A stretch of DNA of 64,000 bases, from the NCBI GenBank assembly GCA_002172675.1, contig NETF01000182.1, forward strand, positions 1-64,000. The letters are read 5' to 3'. The notes under the pieces were generated by a model. The model was given only the letters and a program-made list of their open reading frames with translations. It did not search any database and had not been told where the DNA came from. Both the position numbers and the translations under genes were made by a program. The DNA is from an unicellular cyanobacterium SU3 (GTDB taxonomy: Bacteria; Cyanobacteriota; Cyanobacteriia; Cyanobacteriales; Microcystaceae). Of the stretch, positions 37,563 to 45,441 are shown piece by piece; position 1 is the first letter of the stretch; each line of letters begins with the position of its first letter.

Positions 37563-38237
37563 ATGATTGATGTTGCAAACTTAGTCGAAGACTCTTCGTT
37601 AAAAGGTAATTACTTTTCCCACGATGCTTACTTACAAGGCGACTTTGAATTTGGCTTATTAGAGAATCGTAGTGGTTCCCGTTTATTAGCTTTACCTCAA
37701 CCTTTATTAGAAGCACTTTATGCTACCTTAGAAGATGAATTAGGAGCCGGAAGTAGCGTTGCTTTATTCAGTTGTGGTCGTTGGTGGGGCAAAAATTTTT
37801 ATCAACGATTTGCCGATGAATTAGGGGAATACTACGGAAAATCCTTGGCAGAAATAGACATGATTCAATTCATCCAATCGTTAAAAGAGTGCTGGAAAAC
37901 CCACGGATGGGGAACCTTAGATATTGATTTAAAATATTATCAAAATGGTTTCTTAGTTCCTACAATAGTTAACTCCCCTTTTGCACAGTTTGCTCCTAAG
38001 AATGTACGGTTTATGTGTTTCTTAGAAGCAGGAATTTTAAGTTCTTTTTTCAGTCAACTGACAGGAGAAGATTTACACTGTGTTCAAACAGCTTGTGAAT
38101 CTATGGGAGCTAATTCTAATAGTTTCGTAATTGGGTTATCCGATAGAATTAAACCTATTAAAACTTGGCTAGAAGAAGGACATGATCATAAAACAATCAT
38201 GGACTTATTATGTAGTAATCAATCTCAAGATAAATAA
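37563..38237 (+). CDS. V4R-domain protein, slr0147-like
   Basis: 224 residues; a second V4R protein in the operon. The V4R region spans about 135-205: ARNVRF-like FAPKNVRFMCFLEAGILSSF, DLHCVQTACESMGANSNSFV. The N-terminal half has SRLLALPQPLLEALYATLED and LFSCGRWWGKNFYQRFADEL, echoing the GKEWGKRDADFFQQWLYSEY segment of the first protein, so the two are paralogues. It lies 5 bp after the phycobilisome-like gene. A paired role, perhaps as a heterodimer, is inferred. Confidence 0.75.
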   Translation: MIDVANLVEDSSLKGNYFSHDAYLQGDFEFGLLENRSGSRLLALPQPLLEALYATLEDELGAGSSVALFSCGRWWGKNFYQRFADELGEYYGKSLAEIDMIQFIQSLKECWKTHGWGTLDIDLKYYQNGFLVPTIVNSPFAQFAPKNVRFMCFLEAGILSSFFSQLTGEDLHCVQTACESMGANSNSFVIGLSDRIKPIKTWLEEGHDHKTIMDLLCSNQSQDK

Positions 38238-38258
38238 CTAACTCAGGAGAATTAAAAC

Positions 38259-38741
38259 ATGGCAAAAAAAGTTAAACTTGACCCTATCAATCAAGAAATT
38301 GATATACAAACCAATGATAATCTTTTAAGCGGTTTACTGGCCAAAGATTTGAATGTTTGGAAGGAGTGCGGCGGCCGGGGAATGTGTTCCACTTGCCATG
38401 TTTTTATCACGGAAGGAATGGAGAGTTTATCCCCTGTGAACCGCCGAGAAATTCGCACTATGGAAGTAATTACCACTGCTAACAAATGCTCTCGTTTAGC
38501 TTGTCAAGCAAGGGTTATCGGGGAAGGAGTAGTAGTAGAAGTTCCTTCAGGGATGTATGTCAGTGAAATCGAAAATATTGAAGATTTAATTGGCAGTCGC
38601 GCTAAAGAAAATATCCTCCATCCTATCAATGGCTCTATTTTAGTTGAAGAAGGAAAATTAGTCACTCGAACTATGATTACTCAACTAAAAGATACTCAAG
38701 TTGAAGTATCAGAATACATGGCAAAAATTCAAGATTCTTAA
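38259..38741 (+). CDS. [2Fe-2S] ferredoxin, slr0148-like
   Basis: 160 residues. Cluster ligands are C37, C43 and C46 (ECGGRGMCSTC, spacing x5-x2) with C82 in LACQAR as the fourth; C77 is an extra nearby cysteine. This spacing belongs to the adrenodoxin-like or low-potential group, not the plant-type photosynthetic ferredoxin. A 60-residue C-terminal extension follows GMYVSEIENIEDLIGSRAKE. It sits between the second V4R gene and the second phycobilisome-like gene. Confidence 0.8.
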   Translation: MAKKVKLDPINQEIDIQTNDNLLSGLLAKDLNVWKECGGRGMCSTCHVFITEGMESLSPVNRREIRTMEVITTANKCSRLACQARVIGEGVVVEVPSGMYVSEIENIEDLIGSRAKENILHPINGSILVEEGKLVTRTMITQLKDTQVEVSEYMAKIQDS

Positions 38742-38778
38742 TTGCTTTAAACCCTAATTTTTGTATCGAGGAATAACA

Positions 38779-39252
38779 ATGTTAACCCAGTTTTCAAAGC
38801 TAACTTTAGATACCGATGGCCGCTACGCAACAGATTCTGAATTAAAGTTTATCGAAGATTATTTAGAGTCAGCAAATATGCGGATTCAAACCTACGAAAA
38901 AATCAAAGCACATGAAGAAGCAATTTTACAAGAAGTTGATGCAAAAATGCACCAACTGAATGAAAATAATTGCTTGTATAAAATGGATGAACACGGCAAA
39001 GAAATTTGTCGGCGCGATCGCAAAAATGCAGTGAGATATAGTAGTGCAGCTATGTTAATCAATGATTTAGATCGTTTACGGGATGGTCTTTTAATCTGGG
39101 TTCAAACTATCGTTCGTGCTGTTGGATATCCCCGTTTTGTTCGTAATCATTATCCTATTATTCAGGAAGTTATTCAACAATATTTAACACCTGATGAAGC
39201 CAAGTTTATCTTACCAGCACTACAAGTTGATTGCACAATTTTAGGTGCATAA
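38779..39252 (+). CDS. Phycobilisome-like protein, slr0149-like, lacking the canonical bilin cysteine
   Basis: 157 residues from ATG 38779, with GAGG just upstream; a TTG 18 bp earlier is less likely. The phycobiliprotein-like helices carry RRDRKNAVRYSSAAMLINDL then DRLRDGLLIWVQTIVRA, aligning with the AACLRDxxxxLR segment of phycobiliproteins, where Met92 replaces the chromophore cysteine. Two other cysteines (C65, C77) lie in an inserted loop. It is a paralogue of the gene at 37063-37557. Its role in the photosystem II-linked operon is inferred from synteny. Confidence 0.68.
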   Translation: MLTQFSKLTLDTDGRYATDSELKFIEDYLESANMRIQTYEKIKAHEEAILQEVDAKMHQLNENNCLYKMDEHGKEICRRDRKNAVRYSSAAMLINDLDRLRDGLLIWVQTIVRAVGYPRFVRNHYPIIQEVIQQYLTPDEAKFILPALQVDCTILGA

Positions 39253-39296
39253 ACCCTTTGCTATTTATCACTAAAAACATCATTGAGGATCTAAAC

Positions 39297-39617
39297 ATGA
39301 GTCAACAACAAGGAAAATTTCAAGTAACATTAGTGAATTCTAAACACAAGTTAAATAAAACTATCAATGTTGCCCCAGACGAATATATTCTTGATATTGC
39401 TGAAGACCAAGGTATTAAACATCCCTGTTCCTGTCGTGCAGCCTCTTGTTTTGACTGTTTAGGTAAAGTAATGGCAGGAAACGTAGAACAAACTGAAAAA
39501 GCAGAATCCTTTCTAAAACCAGACGAATTAGATCAAGGATATGTTTTGCTTTGTGCTTGTTCTCCTACTTCTGATTGTACAATTTTAACCCATCAAGAAG
39601 AAGAATATCTAGCTTAA
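39297..39617 (+). CDS. Plant-type [2Fe-2S] ferredoxin, slr0150-like
   Basis: 106 residues from ATG 39297. Cluster ligands are C46, C51 and C54 (CRAASCFDC) with C86 in VLLCAC, the classic plant-type spacing x4-x2. C44 and C88 are additional. The middle KPDELDQGYVLLC is typical of photosynthetic ferredoxins. An upstream TTG frame overlaps the previous gene and is not the start. With the low-potential-type ferredoxin two genes upstream, the operon encodes two distinct electron carriers. Confidence 0.85.
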   Translation: MSQQQGKFQVTLVNSKHKLNKTINVAPDEYILDIAEDQGIKHPCSCRAASCFDCLGKVMAGNVEQTEKAESFLKPDELDQGYVLLCACSPTSDCTILTHQEEEYLA

Positions 39618-39668
39618 TGTTGGATAATTAATAATCATTAGTAAAACCATAAAACAGGATTTAACATC

Positions 39669-40616
39669 ATGGAAAATCAAGTTGAACAACAGGAATTAAA
39701 CAATAAAAATAGTAAGCAAAACTTGTCTGATATTTTTGATATCTTATCAGGTATTGGTTTAGTAGGCGGAGCAGTTGGTTCTTTTTTGGGTAATGCTGCT
39801 TTTGCTACTGTTCCTATTTCTTTCTCCGTTGCTTTACAAATAGCTAATCGTCGTCAATTAAAAGTAGATTTAGCTCAATTACAGCAAAGCGCCATCGTAC
39901 AAATGAGCCACCAAATGGATAACAATCAATCTGTTATTCTAGAACAATTTAAACAGCTAAGACAAGAAAGCGAAAATCAATTAAATCAGCAAGATCAAAA
40001 GATTCAAAAAGTTGTCAGTGAACTCTCAGATAAAATCACCAATAACCAAGAATCTTGTAATAAATTGACAGTTGAAAAAGTTCAACTAAATCAGTTGACT
40101 CATTCCTTAGAATCTCAACTCACTAAGATTCAAGATGTTGTTCAAACACTACAACAGATCGAAAATTTTTCTCAAGTTATTCGCAATAATCCTGATGGGG
40201 TTGATGCCTATTATGAAAGAGGTTTAAGTCATCAAAAATTAGGAGATAAAACAGGAGCAATAGAAGACTATACTGAAGCCTTACATCTGGACTCAACCTA
40301 TGCCAAAGCTTATCATAATCGCGGTATTCTTTTAGCAGAAATGGGTAACAAAAAGCAAGCAGTTGAAGACTTAAGATTAGCGGCTAAATATTACTTTGAT
40401 CAAGGAGATATTGAAAGCTACGAAAAAGCAAGAAACTTGAGCAAAGAATTTTACGAAGTTCGCCATTATGTTGTCGATGATGAAACGATTAATTCAATGA
40501 TTTCTGAAGAGTCAATCAAAGAAGAAAATTCATCAGGAGACATGAACTTAATTACTATTGGTAATCTTTTTGAAGAGGATGGGAATGCTGACGAAAGTAT
40601 TAGTATGCTTGGTTAA
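39669..40616 (+). CDS. TPR membrane protein, slr0151-like
   Basis: 315 residues. A glycine-rich hydrophobic segment (about 24-57, LSGIGLVGGAVGSFLG) anchors it; a coiled coil follows (about 65-170, Gln/Lys-rich), then two to three TPR units (about 176-245: AYYERGLSHQKLGDKTGAIE and KAYHNRGILLAEMGNKKQAV), and an acidic tail. Slr0151 in Synechocystis is reported to affect photosystem II repair under high light. It is the last gene of the operon and is followed by a strong terminator at 40662. Confidence 0.8.
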   Translation: MENQVEQQELNNKNSKQNLSDIFDILSGIGLVGGAVGSFLGNAAFATVPISFSVALQIANRRQLKVDLAQLQQSAIVQMSHQMDNNQSVILEQFKQLRQESENQLNQQDQKIQKVVSELSDKITNNQESCNKLTVEKVQLNQLTHSLESQLTKIQDVVQTLQQIENFSQVIRNNPDGVDAYYERGLSHQKLGDKTGAIEDYTEALHLDSTYAKAYHNRGILLAEMGNKKQAVEDLRLAAKYYFDQGDIESYEKARNLSKEFYEVRHYVVDDETINSMISEESIKEENSSGDMNLITIGNLFEEDGNADESISMLG

Positions 40617-40661
40617 ATCTTTCCAATTCATTTCATGATTTATATCTTAATTTTCCTTGCG

Positions 40662-40693
40662 AGCAGTGATTTATAAAAATTACTGCTTTTTTT
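40662..40693 (+). terminator. Intrinsic terminator of the slr0144-slr0151-like operon
   Basis: AGCAGTGATTT (40662-40672) pairs with AAATTACTGCT (40677-40687), 11 pairs with one G-T wobble and a 4-nt loop. Seven T residues follow (40687-40693). It lies 46 bp past the stop of the TPR gene. Confidence 0.85.
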
Positions 40694-40907
40694 GCTCAAT
40701 TATAACAAGGTTGCTATGAAAATAAAAATTCTCTCCACACTTCTCAACCCTCCCACACTCAACTTAACTAAGATATTGATACACTCAATTGAAAACCGCT
40801 CTAACGTCCGTAGCATCAGCGTTTCCTAGGGATTAGAAAATTTTCACCCCAAACCCTTGACAAATTTTTTGATAACTTGTTATGATTGTATTCGGCTCAA
40901 AAAACAA

Positions 40908-40981
40908 GGGACTGTAGTTCAACTGGTTAGAGCACCGCCCTGTCACGGCGGAAGTTGCGGGTTCGAGCCCCGTCAGTCCCG
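40908..40981 (+). tRNA. trnD: tRNA-Asp (anticodon GTC)
   Basis: The cloverleaf is complete. Acceptor GGGACTG pairs with CAGTCCC, with discriminator G at 40981. The anticodon stem CCGCC/GGCGG encloses CTGTCAC, giving anticodon GTC. The T-arm is GCGGG-TTCGAGC-CCCGT. CCA is not encoded. It lies alone between the photosystem-linked operon and ssb. Confidence 0.96.
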
Positions 40982-41001
40982 TAAAAAATAAGTATTAATA
41001 A

Positions 41002-41019
41002 AGCCCGCCAAAGCAGGCT
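41002..41019 (-). terminator. Terminator for ssb (also after tRNA-Asp)
   Basis: On the minus strand AGCCTGC and GCGGGCT pair with one T-G wobble around TTTG, followed by TTATT and a later T-run. It lies 19 bp beyond the ssb stop. Read from the plus strand it has one mismatch and may also act on the tRNA transcript. Confidence 0.6.
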
Positions 41020-41037
41020 CATTGTTTTCGGAATTAG

Positions 41038-41409
41038 TTAAAATTCGTCATCCCCTCCGGAATAGTTACCCACCAAGCCAGGATCATTATCCCGTTTCGA
41101 TCCCAATAAGTCTAAACGATCAACATGAACAACTGGACTCGAACGGTTTGCACCTGTGTTGCGATCGGTCCAACTTTCAATTTCTAGGGTTCCTTGAATC
41201 CCGATTAAACTGCCCTTCTTAACATAATTAGCAGCAATTTCCGCGCTTTTCCCCCAAAATTTAAGATTAAACCAATCAGGTTGATCCGTTCGGCTCGAAC
41301 GGCGATTAACGGCTATAGTTAAGGTACATAAAACGGTTCCTGATTCAAAATATCTTACCTCAGGATCACGACCAGCACGACCCACTAAATTAACAACATT
41401 CAACCCCAT
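41038..41409 (-). CDS. ssb: Single-stranded DNA-binding protein
   Basis: 123 residues with an OB fold: MGLNVVNLVGRAGRDPEVRY, TLTIAVNRR, WFNLKFWGKSAEIAANYVKK and GTLEIESWTDR. The C-terminus GGDDEF is the acidic protein-interaction tail with a terminal Phe. The short length, with little linker, is typical of cyanobacterial SSB. It binds and protects single-stranded DNA in replication and repair. Confidence 0.92.
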   Translation of the reverse strand: MGLNVVNLVGRAGRDPEVRYFESGTVLCTLTIAVNRRSSRTDQPDWFNLKFWGKSAEIAANYVKKGSLIGIQGTLEIESWTDRNTGANRSSPVVHVDRLDLLGSKRDNDPGLVGNYSGGDDEF

Positions 41410-41665
41410 AACTTTACGCTCAATTCAACATGATACTAACGTATTTTATCCTTTTTGAGAGCTAGATGACCATGATGGGAACAAATCCTCCTCAACCCCT
41501 GTCAACCCTCCCATAACTGATAAATTCTACTTACCCTTAAAAGGTTTTCTAGTATAAATTGATTAATACCGCTAGACTTACTAAAAGAAACGTAATAAAA
41601 TCCGTTCGATCCCTTGTGGATCATTTAGTCATAGCAGTCTTTTATAATAAGGGGCGTAAACAAAC

Positions 41666-42709
41666 GTGGGTATTTTTAATCGTTTTTCTCTCTCAAGAGA
41701 TATGGGCATAGATTTAGGAACCGCTAACACCTTAGTCTATGTATCAGGTAAAGGTATTGTACTTGAAGAGCCATCAGTGGTGGCCATTGATCAAGATCGA
41801 AAAATTCCCCTAGCTGTTGGGGAAGAAGCAAAGAAAATGTTAGGACGGACACCCGGTAACGTGGTTGCATTGCGCCCGTTGCGAGATGGGGTCATTGCTG
41901 ACTTTTTAAGTGCCATGATCATGCTCAAAGAGTTTATTCAACGGGCCCATGAAGGAAGTCCTTTGGGCAACCCCCGAATGGTTATTGGTATCCCTAGTGG
42001 TATCACAGAAGTGGAACGACGAGCAGTCATTGACGCTGCCAGAGAAGCCGGTGCCAGGGATGTCGGGTTAATTGAAGAACCCGTTGCGGCCGCTTTAGGG
42101 GCAGGTTTACCCGTCACAGAAGCCACCGGAAACATGATCGTAGACATCGGTGGCGGAACCACTGAAGTCGCAGTCTTAAGTTTACAAGGACGAGTCTTAA
42201 GTGAGTCTGTCAGGGTAGCAGGAGACGAGTTAACGGACTCCATTATTCAGTACATGAAAAAAGTCCATAACATGGTCATCGGAGAACGCACCGCCGAAGA
42301 AATTAAAATTCGTTTAGCCTCGGCTTATCCCATGCGTCAGAATGAAGAACCAAAAATGGAAGTGCGCGGACTACATCTAATGTCAGGTTTACCTCGTACC
42401 GTCACTATTAAAGGGGAAGAAATTAGAGAAAGTATGGCAGAACCTTTGGCCGTGATTGTTGATGCCATTAAACGCACTTTAGAACGGACTCCCCCAGAAT
42501 TAGCGGCCGATATTATTGATCGCGGTATTATGTTAGCCGGCGGTGGGGCTTTATTACGGGGAATTGATACCCTACTCTCCCACGAAACCGGCATTGTTAC
42601 TCACATTGCAGAAGACCCCTTGCGCTGTGTGGTCAAAGGAACCGGTGAAGTCTTGAAAAATCCCACTGTTTTAGATCGGGTCATGAGTCAAAGCTCTCAA
42701 GTGATGTAA
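41666..42709 (+). CDS. mreB: Rod-shape actin homologue MreB
   Basis: 347 residues, starting at GTG 41666 after AAGGGG. Actin-fold motifs: MGIDLGTANTLVYV (phosphate 1), GIPSGITEVERRAVIDAA, IVDIGGGTTEVAVLS (phosphate 2) and IMLAGGGALLRGID (adenosine). It polymerises on the membrane to guide cell-wall synthesis. It is the first gene of mreBCD. Confidence 0.95.
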   Translation: MGIFNRFSLSRDMGIDLGTANTLVYVSGKGIVLEEPSVVAIDQDRKIPLAVGEEAKKMLGRTPGNVVALRPLRDGVIADFLSAMIMLKEFIQRAHEGSPLGNPRMVIGIPSGITEVERRAVIDAAREAGARDVGLIEEPVAAALGAGLPVTEATGNMIVDIGGGTTEVAVLSLQGRVLSESVRVAGDELTDSIIQYMKKVHNMVIGERTAEEIKIRLASAYPMRQNEEPKMEVRGLHLMSGLPRTVTIKGEEIRESMAEPLAVIVDAIKRTLERTPPELAADIIDRGIMLAGGGALLRGIDTLLSHETGIVTHIAEDPLRCVVKGTGEVLKNPTVLDRVMSQSSQVM

Positions 42710-42734
42710 ACAGAAGCGAAATAGGCAAATCATT

Positions 42735-43481
42735 GTGATAATACGTCGTTGGTACGGTCGATATGGTTCTAAATTGGTGTGGGCAGCGGTTGCTCTAGGG
42801 ATTGGCTGGTTTTTGCGCCAAACTCAAGGGGCTCCAATTTTAGAATTGTATTACTGGGTCAGTCGTCCTTTACAGTCAGAGTCCCCTGAACTTTTGCAAG
42901 AACGACTAACCAACGCTCGTATTACGGAACTGCAACAGCGTGTGATCGAATTAGAGCGCAAAAACGAACAGTTACAGAAATTATTAGGCTATTTTGAAGC
43001 ACAAAAACAAGAGGTCATTGCTGCCCCCATTATTGGCCGTAGTGTGGATGACTGGTGGAAACAAATTGTTTTAGGCCGGGGTAGTGAAGATGGCATCGAA
43101 GTAGGCTTTGTAGTCACTGGAATTGGGGGTTTAGTGGGTCGTGTGGTTGATGTGACACCGAATACCAGTCGAGTTTTATTGATCAGTGATCCTACCAGTC
43201 GTGTCGGGGGTAGAGTCAGTCGCACGGGAACGATGGGGGTTGTTATTGGGGGTAGTTCTCGTATTGCTGTAATGCGCTTTTTTGAGAAAGTCCCTAAAGT
43301 GAGTCCTGGGGATACGATTACCACTTCCCCAGTCAGTCGTTTATTTCCTGATGCTTTACCCATTGGACGCATTCAATCTGTCGATTTAGAAAAAGGCCCG
43401 GCACCAGAAGCGAAAGTCTTATTAACTGCCCCTCTCAATGACTTGGAATGGGTGGTGATTCATCCTTATCAGAGTAAATAA
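42735..43481 (+). CDS. mreC: Rod shape-determining protein MreC
   Basis: 248 residues, GTG start at 42735. There is one N-terminal transmembrane helix (about 12-28), a coiled coil (about 55-88; LTNARITELQQRVIELERKN), and the periplasmic beta-domain (GRSVDDWWKQIVLGRGSEDG, GLVGRVVDVTPNTSRVLLIS). MreC links the MreB filament to periplasmic wall enzymes. It follows mreB by 25 bp. Confidence 0.92.
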   Translation: MIIRRWYGRYGSKLVWAAVALGIGWFLRQTQGAPILELYYWVSRPLQSESPELLQERLTNARITELQQRVIELERKNEQLQKLLGYFEAQKQEVIAAPIIGRSVDDWWKQIVLGRGSEDGIEVGFVVTGIGGLVGRVVDVTPNTSRVLLISDPTSRVGGRVSRTGTMGVVIGGSSRIAVMRFFEKVPKVSPGDTITTSPVSRLFPDALPIGRIQSVDLEKGPAPEAKVLLTAPLNDLEWVVIHPYQSK

Positions 43482-43490
43482 ATCAGTATT

Positions 43491-44036
43491 ATGGCATTTT
43501 GGAGACGATATTCTTTTCTCAATAAAGTTGTTATCGGTGGTTCTGCGACTTTATGTTTATTATTGTCTTTAACCCGTCTTCCAGGAATGGAATTACTCGG
43601 TATTGGTACCAATTGGATTTTAATTTGGGTGGTGGTTTGGAGTACCAAAAGAAGCATCTTCCAAGGAGCGATCGCAGGGTTAGTTATGGGATTAATTCAA
43701 GATGGCTTAACCAGTTCCTATCCCTCCCATATCATTAGTTTAGTAGTGGTTGGTGTCTTAACCGCACGTCTGCAAAAACATAAATATATTCAAGAGGATT
43801 TTATTTCCGTCGCTTTGATTGTTTTTGCTATGGTAATTATTGCCGAAAGCATTACTTCAATTCAATATGTTATAGGGCGCACTCGGACTTTTGAAGATGT
43901 TTGGCAAGAGTATCAACAATTAGTTTTATCCTCAGCTATTTTGAGTAGTTTATGGGCCCCGGTTTTGTACTATCCTCTCAATTCTTGGTGGGAAAATAAT
44001 CCCCTACGCACTGCTAAATCAACTAAACTGAATTAA
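43491..44036 (+). CDS. mreD: Rod shape-determining protein MreD
   Basis: 181 residues, with five predicted hydrophobic segments (KVVIGGSATLCLLLSL, LGIGTNWILIWVVVW, GAIAGLVMGLIQDGL and others). MreD is poorly conserved in sequence; the call rests on size, topology and its place 9 bp after mreC. It contributes to the rod complex in the inner membrane. Confidence 0.85.
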   Translation: MAFWRRYSFLNKVVIGGSATLCLLLSLTRLPGMELLGIGTNWILIWVVVWSTKRSIFQGAIAGLVMGLIQDGLTSSYPSHIISLVVVGVLTARLQKHKYIQEDFISVALIVFAMVIIAESITSIQYVIGRTRTFEDVWQEYQQLVLSSAILSSLWAPVLYYPLNSWWENNPLRTAKSTKLN

Positions 44037-44111
44037 GTCGAAAAATAGGAACATTCTTTCATTTTTATCAGTCTTAAAAACTGTAGTTTATGAATGTAGA
44101 TAGACTTAACC

Positions 44112-44357
44112 TTGCCATTTACTATTATTTCTTCAACCCCAGGACCAACCACAAAAGAGCGAATTTTAGAGTTAATTTTAACCCATCCTGAAGGGATTAC
44201 CGTCAAAACATTAAGCGATCGCTTAAATCGTCCTGTGTCTATGATTAATTATTGTTTAAAAGACCTCCAAGGCTCAAAGTTTATACAAGCAAAATTGAAT
44301 TCGGATAATAAACAATTGATTTATTATCCTGTTAGTTTATTGCAAAATACAAAATAG
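44112..44357 (+). CDS. Small winged-helix-like DNA-binding protein
   Basis: 81 residues from TTG 44112 (no ATG in frame nearby). The sequence KERILELILTHPEGITVKTL and LNRPVSMINYCLKDLQGSKF is a helix-turn-helix with a wing, as in small MarR/Lrp-like or replication-initiation domains. The target is unknown. It stands 75 bp after mreD and could be read through from it. The start is uncertain. Confidence 0.5.
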   Translation: MPFTIISSTPGPTTKERILELILTHPEGITVKTLSDRLNRPVSMINYCLKDLQGSKFIQAKLNSDNKQLIYYPVSLLQNTK

Positions 44358-44487
44358 TTAATTTAAAAAAAATACCAGAACCTTGTTATAATAAATTAAT
44401 GATAATTTATGAGTTCATTTAGAATAGCGATCGCAGTGAGTAGATAATAATTTATATTGGTTTACAACCCAAAAACAATATTGTAAT

Positions 44488-44679
44488 ATGAAAGTTAAAG
44501 AGGTGCTAAAGCGACTAAAAGCAGATGGATGGTATCGAGTAAGAATGCGAGGAAGTCATCGAATTTTAGCCCACCCTAAAAAATCAGGCATTGTTGTCGT
44601 TCCAGGAAAATTAAATAATGATATTCCTATTGGTACTTTATCAGCTATTTGGAAACAAGCACAATTAGGAGGAGACTAA
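44488..44679 (+). CDS. hicA: HicA-type mRNA interferase toxin
   Basis: 63 residues with a dsRBD-like fold: MKVKEVLKRLKADGWYRVRM, the catalytic histidine in GSHRILAHP (H24), and VVVPGKLNNDIPIGTLSAIW. HicA cleaves mRNA when free. The gene ends in TAATG, so its stop overlaps the hicB start. The sequence is complete and appears functional. Confidence 0.9.
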   Translation: MKVKEVLKRLKADGWYRVRMRGSHRILAHPKKSGIVVVPGKLNNDIPIGTLSAIWKQAQLGGD

Positions 44680-44888
44680 TGAAACAATATGCAGTGATTT
44701 ATGAAAAAGGTGAAACTAATTGGGGTGCAATTGTTCCTGATTTACCAGGATGTGTTAGTATCGGTGATACTTTAGAAGAAGTAGAAGAAAACGTTAAAGA
44801 AGCGATCGCACTTTATTTAGAGGTTTTAGCAGAAAGAGGGGAAGAAATACCTGAACCTTCTACAAAAGTAGGCTTAGTTAATGTTTAA
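44679..44888 (+). CDS. hicB: HicB-type antitoxin
   Basis: 69 residues from ATG 44679, with AGGAGGAG just upstream inside hicA. It has the HicB fold: YAVIYEKGETNWGAIVPDLP, GCVSIGDTLEEVEENVKEAI and LYLEVLAERGEEIPEPS. It binds and inhibits HicA. The short form lacks a separate C-terminal DNA-binding domain. The start is set by the overlap and the ribosome site, not the longer upstream frame. Confidence 0.9.
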   Translation: MKQYAVIYEKGETNWGAIVPDLPGCVSIGDTLEEVEENVKEAIALYLEVLAERGEEIPEPSTKVGLVNV

Positions 44889-44967
44889 AGAAAATATTAA
44901 TTATAATTTTAAAATTGACTTTGACGGCGAATCAAATTGTTAATAACCACAATTTAAGATGCTAACT

Positions 44968-45057
44968 TTAACTAGCAATATCTAATTCTGTACAAAGGGA
45001 TACATAACCCTCTCCTTCTCTCTCAATAATTGCTGCAAATTGTTGTATTGTTTGCAT
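44968..45057 (-). pseudogene. Truncated HicB-like gene fragment
   Basis: The minus strand encodes an ATG-started peptide with QQFAAIIEREGEGYVSLC then TELDIAS before TAA. This is the N-terminal half of the HicB fold (xAxIEREGxGYVxLCPELDIAS), stopping where the helix should begin. No continuation is seen in any frame downstream. It converges on the intact hicAB pair, 79 bp from the hicB stop. It is a remnant of a second HicB gene, too short to be a working antitoxin. Confidence 0.6.
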
Positions 45058-45441
45058 TGTAATTAATATTTTTAAGATTCATTTTTACTACTATAACTAA
45101 TCGTTTAAAATAGAATTGCTATTCCAATCTATATTATCTATTGTCTTTCATCAATAAAAAATTAAACACATTTAATAGTCAATTTGTCAACAATAAAAAA
45201 AATAAATTTTGTAAATATAAACTTGAGTAAACACTCAGTCAATTTGTCAATATTTGTAACAAAATATGTCATGTTTCTTTGCAAAATGTGTCAAATCATC
45301 GAGTAACTACTCCATTCGGCCTCGTTTTCTGATACAAACACAGAGGAGTGTTATTTATTTGGGGGCGTAACGTTCTCCTTGGATGTTGCAGTGTTCCCAA
45401 CTTATTTAGACCATCATAAAAACAAAGGAGCCTTATCATAT
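45058..45441 (+). promoter_or_regulatory. Long leader and promoter region of chlH
   Basis: 384 bp between the HicB fragment and chlH with no gene. It is strongly AT-rich to about 45295 and holds phased TGTCA boxes (listed separately). The last part (45310-45441) includes AAAGGAG (45424-45430) serving ATG 45442. A TTG frame from 45379 enters chlH in frame but lacks a ribosome site. Confidence 0.55.
45177..45293 (+). promoter_or_regulatory. Phased TGTCA boxes upstream of chlH
   Basis: TGTCA occurs at 45245, 45267 and 45289, exactly 22 bp apart (two helical turns), with a fourth copy at 45185. The 14-bp sequence AGTCAATTTGTCAA is repeated at 45177 and 45237, 60 bp apart. Such phased direct repeats suggest a regulator binding one face of the helix. 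The factor is unknown. Confidence 0.45.

Noticed and set aside
41938-42594. Minus-strand open frames inside mreB
   Set aside because: They are antisense shadows of a highly conserved gene, with compositions that mirror its codons.
44112-44357. The winged-helix frame as a toxin-antitoxin component with hicAB
   Set aside because: It is separated from hicA by about 130 bp, and hicAB already forms a complete pair.
45379-45441. Longer chlH start at TTG 45379
   Set aside because: The extra 21 residues are not typical of ChlH, and ATG 45442 has a good AAAGGAG site and the usual [10 protein letters not shown] start.
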